Source: a bacterium (GTDB taxonomy: Bacteria > Myxococcota_A > Bradymonadia > Bradymonadales > Bradymonadaceae). Taken from it: a DNA stretch of 64,000 nucleotides. A model generated the notes under the pieces. It saw only the letters and a program-made list of their open reading frames with translations. It did no database searches and had not been told where the DNA came from. The position numbers were made by a program, and so were the translations under genes. The stretch is taken from positions 186,001 to 250,000 of the forward strand of contig JAUIBR010000004.1 of NCBI GenBank assembly GCA_030427705.1, in the 5' to 3' direction. Shown one piece after another: positions 44,401 to 52,200 of the stretch (position 1 is the first letter of the stretch; the number at the start of each line of letters is the position of its first letter).

Positions 44401-45654
44401 ATCGTCGTGTTCTTCGGTGCCGAACAGGTCGTCTTCGTCGATTGAAGGCGCCGCAGCCTCCGAGGCTGGCGTTCCGAACAGGTCGTCGTCATTGGCAGTT
44501 GGGGCAGGTTTGGCCTGTGGTGCTGGTGCGCCGCCGAACAGATCGTCGTCGTCATCACCTCGTCCAAACAGATCATCATCGTTGCCACCGCCGCCAAACA
44601 GATCTTCGCTCTCTTCCTGAGCGGGCTCGCCAAACAAGTCGTCGCTGCCCGCGGAGGGGGACGCCCCAAAGAGCGTATCGGACCCTTGCGACTGTCCACC
44701 GCCAAACAGATCGTCGCCTGCGTCGGGCATCGGAATTCCAGGGGTCGCCCCGCCTCCACCCGGCAGAGGTGGTGGCGCTCCTGCACCCCCTGGCGGTGGC
44801 ACTGATGGTGGACCACCAGGTTTCGGCAGCCCCACTTTTGGAGCGGGAATCGAAGGTGGACGAGATTTGGGAAGTCCCAGTGTATTCTTAGGTTGTGGCA
44901 GGCCTGGCGCGGCTTTCGACGCAGGTAGCCCCGCGGAAGCTGACGCAGGCAATCCTGCGGCTGAAGCAGGAAGGTCTGATCCCGCCGAAACTGGCAATCC
45001 TGGTGCCGATGCGGGAAGATTGGATCCCGCCGACACTGGCAATCCGGGTTGCGCGCTGGCAGGCAAATCCGAACCTGCAGAGACTGGCAATCCTGCACTT
45101 GCTGATGCTGGTAGTCCGGCCTGTGCTGAAACCGGTAGGCCCGCTTCCGCCGAGGCGGGAAGATCCGTAGGTTGCACTCCAGGGATTGCTGGCACGCCGG
45201 ATTCGTTCTGCTTCTGCCATCCACCCATCATCGTCGACTTGGGATCCACGCCACCCAAATCTGGAATCGGGCCGCTTTTCGCATACTTCGAGAACAGTGG
45301 GATGCTGGACAGTGGCGCCCACGTGACCTTGTCCGTGGATACTTCCGCGTCCGAAGACAGCTTTCCTGTCTTCAGCATCATTTCGACCGCGCTCCCGTCG
45401 AACGGACCGAAAACCTTTCCGGTGGGCCGTTTTACGTAATAACGCTCGTTCTGAATGGCATGACCGCTGCCATCCAAGATCGTTCCAGCTCCTGCTTGGG
45501 CGGTTGCGTTCGGTGATTCAGACGCAGCTGCGCCATCGGGCATTACCCGGAAGCTATGGGAGCACTTAGGACACCGCATCGTCATGCCATTGGCGGGGAT
45601 GCGGGAGTCGTCGACGTTGTAGCTAGCACCACAAGAGGGGCACGTGATCTTCAT
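41458..45654 (-). CDS. Zinc-ribbon / GYF / TPR membrane scaffold protein
   Basis: 1398 residues. 1-40: MJ0042-type zinc ribbon (Cys5, Cys8, Cys28, Cys31). About 70-125: GYF_2 domain (YYVKRPTGKVFGPFDGSAVEMMLKTGKLSSDAEVS). About 165-260: low-complexity repeats of GLPxSA. About 290-460: roughly ten acidic motifs of the form DDLFG. One membrane helix follows (MVAVPVLLIVLVGVGYGVYTAFF, about 535-560). The C-terminal 800 residues are mostly TPRs. The N-terminal zinc ribbon plus GYF and single helix resemble AgmX/GltJ of the Myxococcus gliding machinery; the TPRs would be periplasmic. First gene of the chaperone cluster, with a promoter upstream. Confidence 0.82.
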   Translation of the reverse strand: MKITCPSCGASYNVDDSRIPANGMTMRCPKCSHSFRVMPDGAAASESPNATAQAGAGTILDGSGHAIQNERYYVKRPTGKVFGPFDGSAVEMMLKTGKLSSDAEVSTDKVTWAPLSSIPLFSKYAKSGPIPDLGGVDPKSTMMGGWQKQNESGVPAIPGVQPTDLPASAEAGLPVSAQAGLPASASAGLPVSAGSDLPASAQPGLPVSAGSNLPASAPGLPVSAGSDLPASAAGLPASASAGLPASKAAPGLPQPKNTLGLPKSRPPSIPAPKVGLPKPGGPPSVPPPGGAGAPPPLPGGGGATPGIPMPDAGDDLFGGGQSQGSDTLFGASPSAGSDDLFGEPAQEESEDLFGGGGNDDDLFGRGDDDDDLFGGAPAPQAKPAPTANDDDLFGTPASEAAAPSIDEDDLFGTEEHDDDDLFIERDEPAGKEDGDDFLGGDAGFSFLDDAPPPEEDDWGDDLFGDESSAAVDEPLGHQAVNVQSDAQPAMDDWGDELLEQPAAKKPKEQIYDDDDAFRPMSAGIREEEEIPEEALEGAAEQVDDRGRGKIMMVAVPVLLIVLVGVGYGVYTAFFSQDTVEQVKKAPVGPVGVDFALVQPDNYSDYLGVIDKALQGKVADDDAAKLLVVESLFLSRYDDQRIRKDAEARAAKYQEAAGGMEALGRGGFEAQQGNADAARAYLEPLLSGSDDEVFYANLLMGIGDVRAVEKEVEAGNLTIEAEKKEQAVAEADAGQADAGADAGSEAVAENTDMGSDVAVVEKPKEEPKEHPLLARAVIALKGASDANPESPLPNAWLARVAKLKADQDGVVKNYKAAVKKSPTHVASMLALGETFYDGNDLNESISYLEKITGELAANASVSERAKAHHYSGLVYVARRQSDLAIDNFTKALQIDPSRTETLRALALEYEAAKKYKEALNFFKTNKNLGQKEPEVVLGIVRSHIGLEQWNAAITALEEAQKTFPEDARFPFYLGKLNRERGDFLQAKKAFEAAVGINPQLLTAHTALAQLAWRMDKDMQSGEEHIAEVVKYPDMIDDEVSVEVAKYYHMSDRRRLAESWYRAGLSKNPNSWPARLALSKLLLEENKYEEAQALLEKARDEGVQDIRLAAYLADAYRQSGDFDRAVEEINKVIEQFPKNEEYVFIRGRIQFDRGNYETAREDFSRAYDLNPRYHDAYFYVGRTAFEKGDHQTALKIFRHVLDYQPNRGEFRFYMARALEMAGRTSQALDEYRKATAVDEDYGDENPSIYIYRGRLLTNLGYGREGKADVRRALDLAPEMNEALLAMGEIEYVEKNYEDAIGHFKKALEKDPERPEAQHRLGMSQIYAGQQREGAQRLQLAIKYGYENPEVYRTLGYLYKELGQRSAAKESFEAFLKQTEGKKLPVTTRREILSQIKSLGG
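44150..44790 (-). repeat. Acidic DDLFG motif repeats inside the scaffold gene
   Basis: About ten copies of the short motif [DS][DET]LF[GI] (for example SDDLFG, DDDLFG, GDDLFG) spaced 8-25 residues in an acidic, Gly/Ser-rich linker between the GYF domain and the membrane helix. The copies are separated by unlike sequence, which suggests kept binding motifs and not recent DNA duplication. Confidence 0.8.
44890..45165 (-). repeat. GLPxSA low-complexity repeats inside the scaffold gene
   Basis: About a dozen 7-9-residue units of the type (G/D/N)LP(A/V)SA(x)(A/G) follow each other directly after the GYF region. The DNA repeats are imperfect. Confidence 0.8.
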
Positions 45655-45710
45655 GTTGAAAGACCCTTAGGTGAGGATTCGCGCGTATAATCCGAAGATC
45701 GATTCAGGGA

Positions 45711-45739
45711 ACGATACCCCCGACACGCAACCTTGGCAA
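45711..45739 (-). promoter_or_regulatory. Possible promoter of the scaffold/J/Hsp70 operon
   Basis: Minus strand: TTGCCA (45734-45739), 17-base spacer, TATCGT (45711-45716), about 57 bases before the scaffold start codon. No CIRCE or heat-shock element is visible. Confidence 0.42.
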
Positions 45740-45766
45740 CATTTGCAAGTGGTTCAAATATGCCCG

Positions 45767-46420
45767 CTATGACGCGACGACGACAGGCACGTCTCGACGT
45801 TTTGCATAGCGGCGCAGTCGAGGATCGGGATTGACCGCCACCGGGTTCCCAACACGTTCAAGCATGGGAACATCGGTAAACGAGTCGGTGTAGAAGAACG
45901 ACTTGGCCAGATCGACCCCATTCTGTGCCGCCCAACGTTCCGAATGGTGGACCTTTCCATCACCATAGCAAAACGGACCATCTAATCTTCCGGTAAACTG
46001 ACCCTGGTCATCTACCTCAAATCGCGAACAGAGGTAGTCATCGAGCTCAAGCAGCTCGGTCATTGGCTGAGCCACGTAAGGGCTAGACGCTGTGAGTAAG
46101 ACAATCTTGTGGCCGTCCTCCTTGTGTCGCTGAACACGTTCGACCATCTCGGGGATCAGGAACGGCGCTACATCGGTTTCAAACCAATCCAAGACTTCCT
46201 GCCGCATTTGCGCTTCCGGCGTGCCTGCGAGCCGCGCGACTGCTGTGGATGCAACCGCGTTCATGTCGACCATCGCCATGCGATAGCCAACCATGTAGCC
46301 CAACGATTTCACCAGGTCGCGCTTGCTCAATTCGCCCTTGTTCCACAAGTGCCGGACCCACAGTCGGCCTGAATTGACGCTTATGAGCGTCTCGTCCATG
46401 TCGAAAAATGCCGCAATCAT
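45767..46420 (-). CDS. HAD-IB family phosphatase (SerB-like)
   Basis: 217 residues. HAD motif I FDMDETL at 6-12 (nucleophile Asp7, general acid Asp9), a helical C1-type cap (about 20-85), motif II LLTASS, and motif III/IV YTDSFTDVPML. The family includes phosphoserine phosphatases, and phosphatases of lysophosphatidic acid or ethanolamine/choline. Its ATG overlaps the stop of the pseudouridine synthase gene (ATGA). Substrate not readable. Confidence 0.88.
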   Translation of the reverse strand: MIAAFFDMDETLISVNSGRLWVRHLWNKGELSKRDLVKSLGYMVGYRMAMVDMNAVASTAVARLAGTPEAQMRQEVLDWFETDVAPFLIPEMVERVQRHKEDGHKIVLLTASSPYVAQPMTELLELDDYLCSRFEVDDQGQFTGRLDGPFCYGDGKVHHSERWAAQNGVDLAKSFFYTDSFTDVPMLERVGNPVAVNPDPRLRRYAKRRDVPVVVAS

Positions 46421-47274
46421 GACACTGCCTTGTATGCCTCAACCCACGCATTTAGATGCGCGTTTGTGCGGCCAGTCTCATCTAAGAATGCGGCCCTGTT
46501 CACCAGAGCCTGTGCGCGAGCGTGCCAGACTGCGTCGCGGCCCCCTACATGCGTCCAGATCTCCTCCACCTCATCGTCGGTCAATGCACGCAGCTCTCCG
46601 GCCGCAAGCTCCCCCAACGAGAGCGTAGCAAACCGCGACCGGTGAAGATGCAACAACGGGAGTCGCGTTGTCTTGCACATTCGGCGGACGATTCGATTTC
46701 GCCCCTCGGTCATCACAATTTCGGCGCTGTGTGGACCAAGTCTTCGATGACTTCTCGCGGCCGCGGGGCCGTCATCCAGCTCCACACCATCGACCAGAGT
46801 CTGGAGTTCATCGTCACTAACATCGCGTTCAAAGGTCAGCTCGTAGACCTTCTCAACATGAAAATCGGGATGCAAAAGCACATGCACCAAATCTCCGTCA
46901 TCGGTCAGCAGCAACAGCCCTGTCGTGGCGCGATCCAGGCGTCCTGTGTGCACGACACGCGACCCAAGCTCTCGCATCCATGGCTCCAGACTCGGTTTAT
47001 TCGGGTCCGAATTCGCGGTCACGACGCCTTCTGGCTTGTGAAACACGTAGTATTGGGTGGGTGGTTGCGGCGCGACGACCTCGCCGTCCACGCGGACCTC
47101 GTCTTCGGGCATGACGATGGTGGCGACATGCTCAGCACCCGCAAGCTCAATGCGCCCAGCTTTCCACGCTCGTTGTGTTTCTGCTCTTGAAAACCCAAGG
47201 GCTTCGCGCAGATACTTGTCCAAACGACACGGTATATATCCCCCGACATCGATGTCATTCGAGGCCCGGCTCAT
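46417..47274 (-). CDS. RsuA/RluB-type pseudouridine synthase
   Basis: 285 residues. S4 RNA-binding domain at about 16-65 (RLDKYLREALGFSRAETQRAWKAGRIEL), then the synthase domain with catalytic Asp114 in HTGRLDRATTGLLLLTDDG and the C-terminal MTEGRNRIVRRM. It converts a uridine to pseudouridine in ribosomal RNA. Whether the target is 23S (RluB/E/F) or 16S (RsuA) cannot be told, though RluB/RsuA is the closest type. Four-base overlap with the HAD gene. Confidence 0.9.
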   Translation of the reverse strand: MSRASNDIDVGGYIPCRLDKYLREALGFSRAETQRAWKAGRIELAGAEHVATIVMPEDEVRVDGEVVAPQPPTQYYVFHKPEGVVTANSDPNKPSLEPWMRELGSRVVHTGRLDRATTGLLLLTDDGDLVHVLLHPDFHVEKVYELTFERDVSDDELQTLVDGVELDDGPAAARSHRRLGPHSAEIVMTEGRNRIVRRMCKTTRLPLLHLHRSRFATLSLGELAAGELRALTDDEVEEIWTHVGGRDAVWHARAQALVNRAAFLDETGRTNAHLNAWVEAYKAVS

Positions 47275-47433
47275 GGAGTAACTCTACACCATCCGTGCCC
47301 TCGAACCTATCGACTGTCCAATTGTGCGAAACCCGCATGTGTGGGGGACCTGCGCGTCGCACGGCTCGAAGAGTTTGAATTGGCAAGGTGTTTGCTCAGT
47401 CAAACAGGAAAGCCGAACTTAAGGAGACTGAAA

Positions 47434-48438
47434 ATGCGAAATCAACTGAAATGGACCGCTCCTGCAATTCTCGTATTCGCGCTTGGCTGCCAGAGTCAGC
47501 TGACGGGGAACGAGGGCAATCTCGTGTTTAGCTACACTGCCGATGACAATATTGGTGACTTCAACAAACCGATCGCCGTCGGTGCGCTCTTGGAAGTGCG
47601 GGTTACCGAAGCTGGCACACGGCGCGGCGTGACCATCGACGAGGTCATGACCGACGACGGCGAGGTGCTGGCGGTCGAGTCGTTCTCGTCAGATCGCTTC
47701 ATCATCCGCGGTGCTGGTGACGGAAACACGCTCGTAGAAGTCAATGCGACCGGACCTGACGGCGAAGTTGTCACCGACTCCGTTAATATGCGTGCCTCGA
47801 CGGCCGCGGCGCTCGAGATGTGGCACACCTGTCAGGACCAAGCGACCCGCTCGGCTCAATATCTGGCTGGGGCAACTGAAGTCTTGATGCCTTACGACAT
47901 GAAGAATGATCGTAGTGAAAATGTCATCGGCTACGGCATCGTTCCCTGGAGCCAGGAACCCGTCGATAGTCTCGCGATCAATGGAACGTCAAAGGACCAA
48001 GCCTATATCCATGTCGACATCCCTTCTACGACGGGAACGATCACCCTGACTTCGGATTTGGACGACACCACATTGACGTTGGAAGTCGTCGACCCAGGTC
48101 AGATCGATGGAACGGAAGTCAATGACGTGAGCGCTCTGCAGAGTATCATCGCCGAGGAAACTCGGGTGTTCCATTTCTACCCAACCGTCGGCGGCACCCG
48201 CGTTTGTCAATCACAGGTACCGATGACGGTCGAAGAAATGACCCCAGAGACGTGTGAAGTGCGAAAGGTCGACGACAACCCCGCGACGATCATTGTCAAC
48301 GAGTCAAATTGGGTCTCGATCAAAGGTCTTGCGCAGGGCGACTGCTCGTTCAACGTCGTCTACCCAGACGGCGCCGATGGCGCCGGTGCGACGGAAGAGT
48401 TCACCATTCCCATCGCCGCATTCGCGGACCAGGAGTAG
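47434..48438 (+). CDS. Putative lipoprotein with Ig-like beta domains
   Basis: 334 residues from ATG 47434 behind AAGGAG. Lipobox FALGC (Cys19). The mature part reads as two to three beta-sandwich domains (GALLEVRVTEAGTRRGVTIDEV, DGEVVTDSVNMRAS, GTITLTSDLDDTTLTLEVVDPG) of the bacterial Ig-like kind. Four Cys may form disulfides. No catalytic motif. It stands alone, with a tandem-repeat array just past its stop. Confidence 0.75.
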   Translation: MRNQLKWTAPAILVFALGCQSQLTGNEGNLVFSYTADDNIGDFNKPIAVGALLEVRVTEAGTRRGVTIDEVMTDDGEVLAVESFSSDRFIIRGAGDGNTLVEVNATGPDGEVVTDSVNMRASTAAALEMWHTCQDQATRSAQYLAGATEVLMPYDMKNDRSENVIGYGIVPWSQEPVDSLAINGTSKDQAYIHVDIPSTTGTITLTSDLDDTTLTLEVVDPGQIDGTEVNDVSALQSIIAEETRVFHFYPTVGGTRVCQSQVPMTVEEMTPETCEVRKVDDNPATIIVNESNWVSIKGLAQGDCSFNVVYPDGADGAGATEEFTIPIAAFADQE

Positions 48439-48502
48439 GACTCGCTGCGCTCGGGGCTCGCTGCGCTCGGGGCTCGCTGCGCTCGGGGCTCGCTGCGCTC
48501 GG
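48439..48502. repeat. Tandem array of four 16-bp units
   Basis: Four head-to-tail copies of GGCTCGCTGCGCTCGG (first copy starts GA), directly after the lipoprotein stop codon and followed by a run of seven T. The unit shares 13 bases in inverted orientation with the array on the other side of the next gene. Confidence 0.9.
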
Positions 48503-48565
48503 AATTTTTTTGCGCGACTTCGAATCGTCGCTACGCTCGAAGCGTACACCACTCAAGGAGGAGTC

Positions 48566-48934
48566 ATGGTGGAACGACGCACTCGACGTACACACAACCA
48601 AAAAACAGCGACCCAGTATCAACTCGAACAGATCGTCGATGATTTTGATCTGGATTCGTGTTTCCTGAGCGATGATCACGGTCGGCTGATCAGTCATGCA
48701 GGGCTGTGGGCTGAAAAGAAGTGCCTGGCATTTGTCACGGACATCCCAACCATCGCGCAAGGTGAGGAGCACGACGGGATGTACTCCTGTGAGTTTCGTG
48801 CAGGTGGACAGACACTATTCATCACCACCGTGGGCGACACCGAAACCATGCGCACAATCGCGGCCTATCGCGCGATGTTCGGCGTTCGTCGGATCCGACG
48901 TGGCCCCGCAGGTTCCCGCCAACTCTCTGTCTAG
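48566..48934 (+). CDS. Small protein, possibly Roadblock/profilin-like
   Basis: 122 residues from ATG 48566 behind a strong AAGGAGG. A basic start (MVERRTRRTHNQK), then LEQIVDDFDLDSCFLSDDHGRLISHAGLW...CEFRAGGQTLFITTVGD. The hairpin-like DSCFLSDDHGRLISHAG resembles the first beta strands of Roadblock/LC7 domains, which bind small GTPases; the match is only by eye. Flanked on both sides by related tandem arrays in opposite orientation. No neighbour hints at its role. Confidence 0.65.
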   Translation: MVERRTRRTHNQKTATQYQLEQIVDDFDLDSCFLSDDHGRLISHAGLWAEKKCLAFVTDIPTIAQGEEHDGMYSCEFRAGGQTLFITTVGDTETMRTIAAYRAMFGVRRIRRGPAGSRQLSV

Positions 48935-49238
48935 ACCAACTCCAATCCAAAAATCCGAGCGAGGCGAAGCCGAAGCGAGCCCCGAACGAGGCGAAGCCGA
49001 TGTGAGCCCCGAGCGAGGCGAAGCCGATGTGAGCCCCGAGCGAGGCGAAGCCGAAGCCAGCCCCGAGCGAGGCGAAGCCGAAGCGAGCCCCGAGCGAGGC
49101 GAAGCCGAAGCGAGCCCCGAGCAGGCGATGCGAGCCTGCACTTGAAAACTCGTAACAGTTTCGCCATAGTGTCGCGCCTTGTCTGGATAGAATTTTTTGG
49201 CTGAACGCGGCACTTGGCCGCGGTTTGGAGTGCTACAT
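48935..49238. other. Intergenic region before the giant lipoprotein gene
   Basis: 304 bases holding the 27-bp array and then about 100 bases of leader. A TAGAAT at 49188-49193 could be a -10 element of the giant gene, but I see no good -35. No RNA gene recognised. Confidence 0.45.
48957..49118. repeat. Tandem array of six 27-bp units
   Basis: Six 27-bp copies of the pattern GAGCGAGGCGAAGCC followed by GAAGCGAGCCCC or GATGTGAGCCCC, with a truncated seventh. The 27-bp period is a multiple of three but lies after a stop codon. The core AGCGAGCCCCGAG is the reverse complement of CTCGGGGCTCGCT in the 16-bp array. Confidence 0.9.
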
Positions 49239-52200
49239 ATGGTTAGTTTCAATGGTTGGGTGCCGAACTCTGTTTTGGCGTTTGTCCTCTTTGTTTCCCT
49301 CTTTAGCTTTGGTTGTGGGTCCGACGACGAAAAGTCGGGCGCATGCGACGACGTGACCTGTGAACGTGGTGTTTGCAGTGATGGCGCGTGTACGAACCCG
49401 AGCACCTGTGACCTCGATAGCGATTGCCTTGGCGGCTACGAATGTACCGCCGCTGGAAGCTGTGTAGCCGAGTTCCCATGTGAAACGACCGATGAGTGCC
49501 CAAGCGGTGCATGCATCAATGGTGCATGCGTCAACCCGACCAGCTGCGAAGAGAACTCGGACTGCATCCCCGGATTCGGTTGCGAAGACAACGTCTGCGT
49601 TGAAGACACATGTGCGCAGGTCGAATGTGACCGCGGTGTTTGTGCGGTCGACAGCGGCGAATGTGTAAACGCTGAGGTGTGCACCAACGCTACCGAAGGC
49701 ACGGACTGCGTCGACGGTTTTGTCTGTCTCGCGCAAGAGTGTGTTGATGAGGCGACGTTCTGCGGTCAACTCGAATGCCCACGCGGCGTTTGTGATATCG
49801 ACACCAAAGACTGCGGCAATGCCGACATGTGTAGCGACGACAACGACTGCGTCTCTGGCTTCTACTGCGACGGCGGAACCTGCGCAGCAAATCAATGTGA
49901 CGCAAACATGACGGACTGCCCACGCGGCGTCTGCAACCCAACCGACTCGACCTGCGTCAACGCCGACACGTGCACTGCACTCGCAGATTGTCTGGACGGC
50001 TTCTACTGCATCAATGGTGGCTGCCAGGAGATCGATACGGCATGCGTCGATTGCGAAGGCAACCAGGTGTGTGACTATGTCGAGAACTCGCAGAGCGTCT
50101 TCTGCCTCGAGAACAGTCTTGGCTGCGTCAATGCCATCGATTGCTTGAACGACCGCGTCTGTGAGAGTGGTTTCTGCACCACGCCTGTCGCTTGCACGGC
50201 TGACGCCAACGAACCAAACAATGATGTGGCGGGTGCCACGGACTGGCAGGCAGCGACAAAGGTTGCCGACCGCGTTGAAGGCTCGATCTGTGATGGTGAC
50301 ACTGATGTATTCGCGTTTGACATCGATGCGGCAGCCAACTCGACAGGAACCTTGGTTGCGATCGTTACTTTCGACCCAGAAGACGTCGGACTTGGTCAGC
50401 TCCAAGTCGAACTTTTAGATCCAGCAGGAACGGTCCTCAGCACTGGAATGTCGACAAATGGCGTTGCTCGGGCAGAACAAGTCATCGGCGTGCTAGACAC
50501 CGGCATCTATACAGCACGTGTTACGCAAATGGGGGCGATCTCCACCGCCGGCATCGACTACGGGATCTTCATGGATATCGGGGAGCAGGCCACCATCGAC
50601 GCATGCGCGGCCGCGACCGAACTGACTGGAAATACGTCGGGCGACACAACTTCAGGTGCAAGCACCTCACTTGGTGGCGCATGCGTTACCGAAGCTGGCG
50701 CACCAGAAGACGTCTACTTCTTTACGCTCGCCGCACGCAGCTTTGTCTCGATCGGCTTGACGCCTACCGGCCGCAGCAGCGAGCTAACCCTCGGACTTCG
50801 AAACAACTGTGAAATCGACGGCTCAGAGTTCTCGTGCGAAGCATCGGGAACGACCGGCACGACGTTTGAGGGCTTCCTCGATATCGGTACCTACTTCGTC
50901 GTCATTCAGAGCGAGACGGTCATGGGCCCTGGTCCATACGACCTTTCGTTCAGTGCCCAGGTTCCGGTCTGCGCACCTGGCGAAACGATGTGTGTCGACG
51001 CCAACACAGCGACGGCGTGCAACGCGCAAGGAACCGGTTTCAATACCGAGACCTGCGCACAAGGATGCAACGCTGCTGACGGGCGTTGCGACCGCCTCGC
51101 TGCTGACGTTTGCTACACAGCGACGGTTGCGACGGGCGGACTGCAAGTCACGCTCGACTGGGAATCGTTCACCAACGACTACGATCCAGGCAGCGCATGT
51201 GTCGGTGGCTCAAGTGATGCCGTCACTGGAGGACAAGACGCTGCATACGAGATTGAGCTTCAGCCCAACGAGGCCTTCGTCGCAGAAATCGTGCCTGGCG
51301 CTGACGATGCTGCTCTATACGTAGTGCGCAACTGTGATGATGTCAGCCGAACCTGCCTTGCAGGTACCAACTCGGGCGGCTCCGGTGTGGACGAAATCGT
51401 TGCCTACGGTAACACGACAACGGACACGCAAACTGTCTATCTTATCGCCGATGTGTCCTCGAACGAATTCACGTTCGACCCGGCAACGCTCACAATCACG
51501 CAGGGCACGATGATCTGCTCCCCGGGCACGACGCAATGCTCCGGCAACTTCGAGCAAACCTGTAATGTGGGCGGGCTGGCCTATGACGACCGGCTCTGTT
51601 CGTTCGGTTGTGACACAGGAACCGGACTCTGCATTCCGCCACCAAACAACCAGTGCGGCGCCGGCGTCATCGACGTCTCTGCAGGTGGCTCTTGGAACGC
51701 GACGATCGACGAGTACACGGACAACTTCAATCCTGGCTTCAACGGCTGCGCGAACAGCACTTCTGCTGGCGCAGACGCGGTCTACCAAATCAGCGGTCAG
51801 CCCGGCGACATCGTCACGGCAACCGTCTCTGGTGACTTCGACTTCGTGCTCTATGCGTTGACGGACTGTGCGAACACCGACTCCTGCATCGCAGGCATCG
51901 ATGACGAGCTCAGCGGCGACCCAGAAACGTTGAAGTTCAATCTTCCTGACACCAACCCAGTCTTCATCGTGGTTGATGGTGCCTCGTCGTTCTCGACCAC
52001 GGGACAGTTCAACTTGAATGTCTCCGTGCAAGCACCTGACTGTTTCAATCCAGGTGACGCAATCGCCTGCCAGAGCATCACGACGTTGGATTACTGCGAT
52101 TCTTATGGCCAAACGCAGCAGTACACCTGCACGGGCGATTGTGTTGCAACGAGTTGTGTGAACCCAACAGGCGACGTCTGTCATGACGCGATTCCGCTGT

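Noticed and set aside
48439-48502. Plasmid origin remnant, because the unit resembles a short ColE1-type sequence (ACTCGCTGCGCTCGG)
   Set aside because: Only about 15 bases agree and no plasmid genes are present; simple GC-rich repeat coincidence.
48815-49405. Minus-strand frame with SGLASASPR repeats
   Set aside because: Produced by the 27-bp tandem array, whose period is a multiple of three; no start signal or homology.
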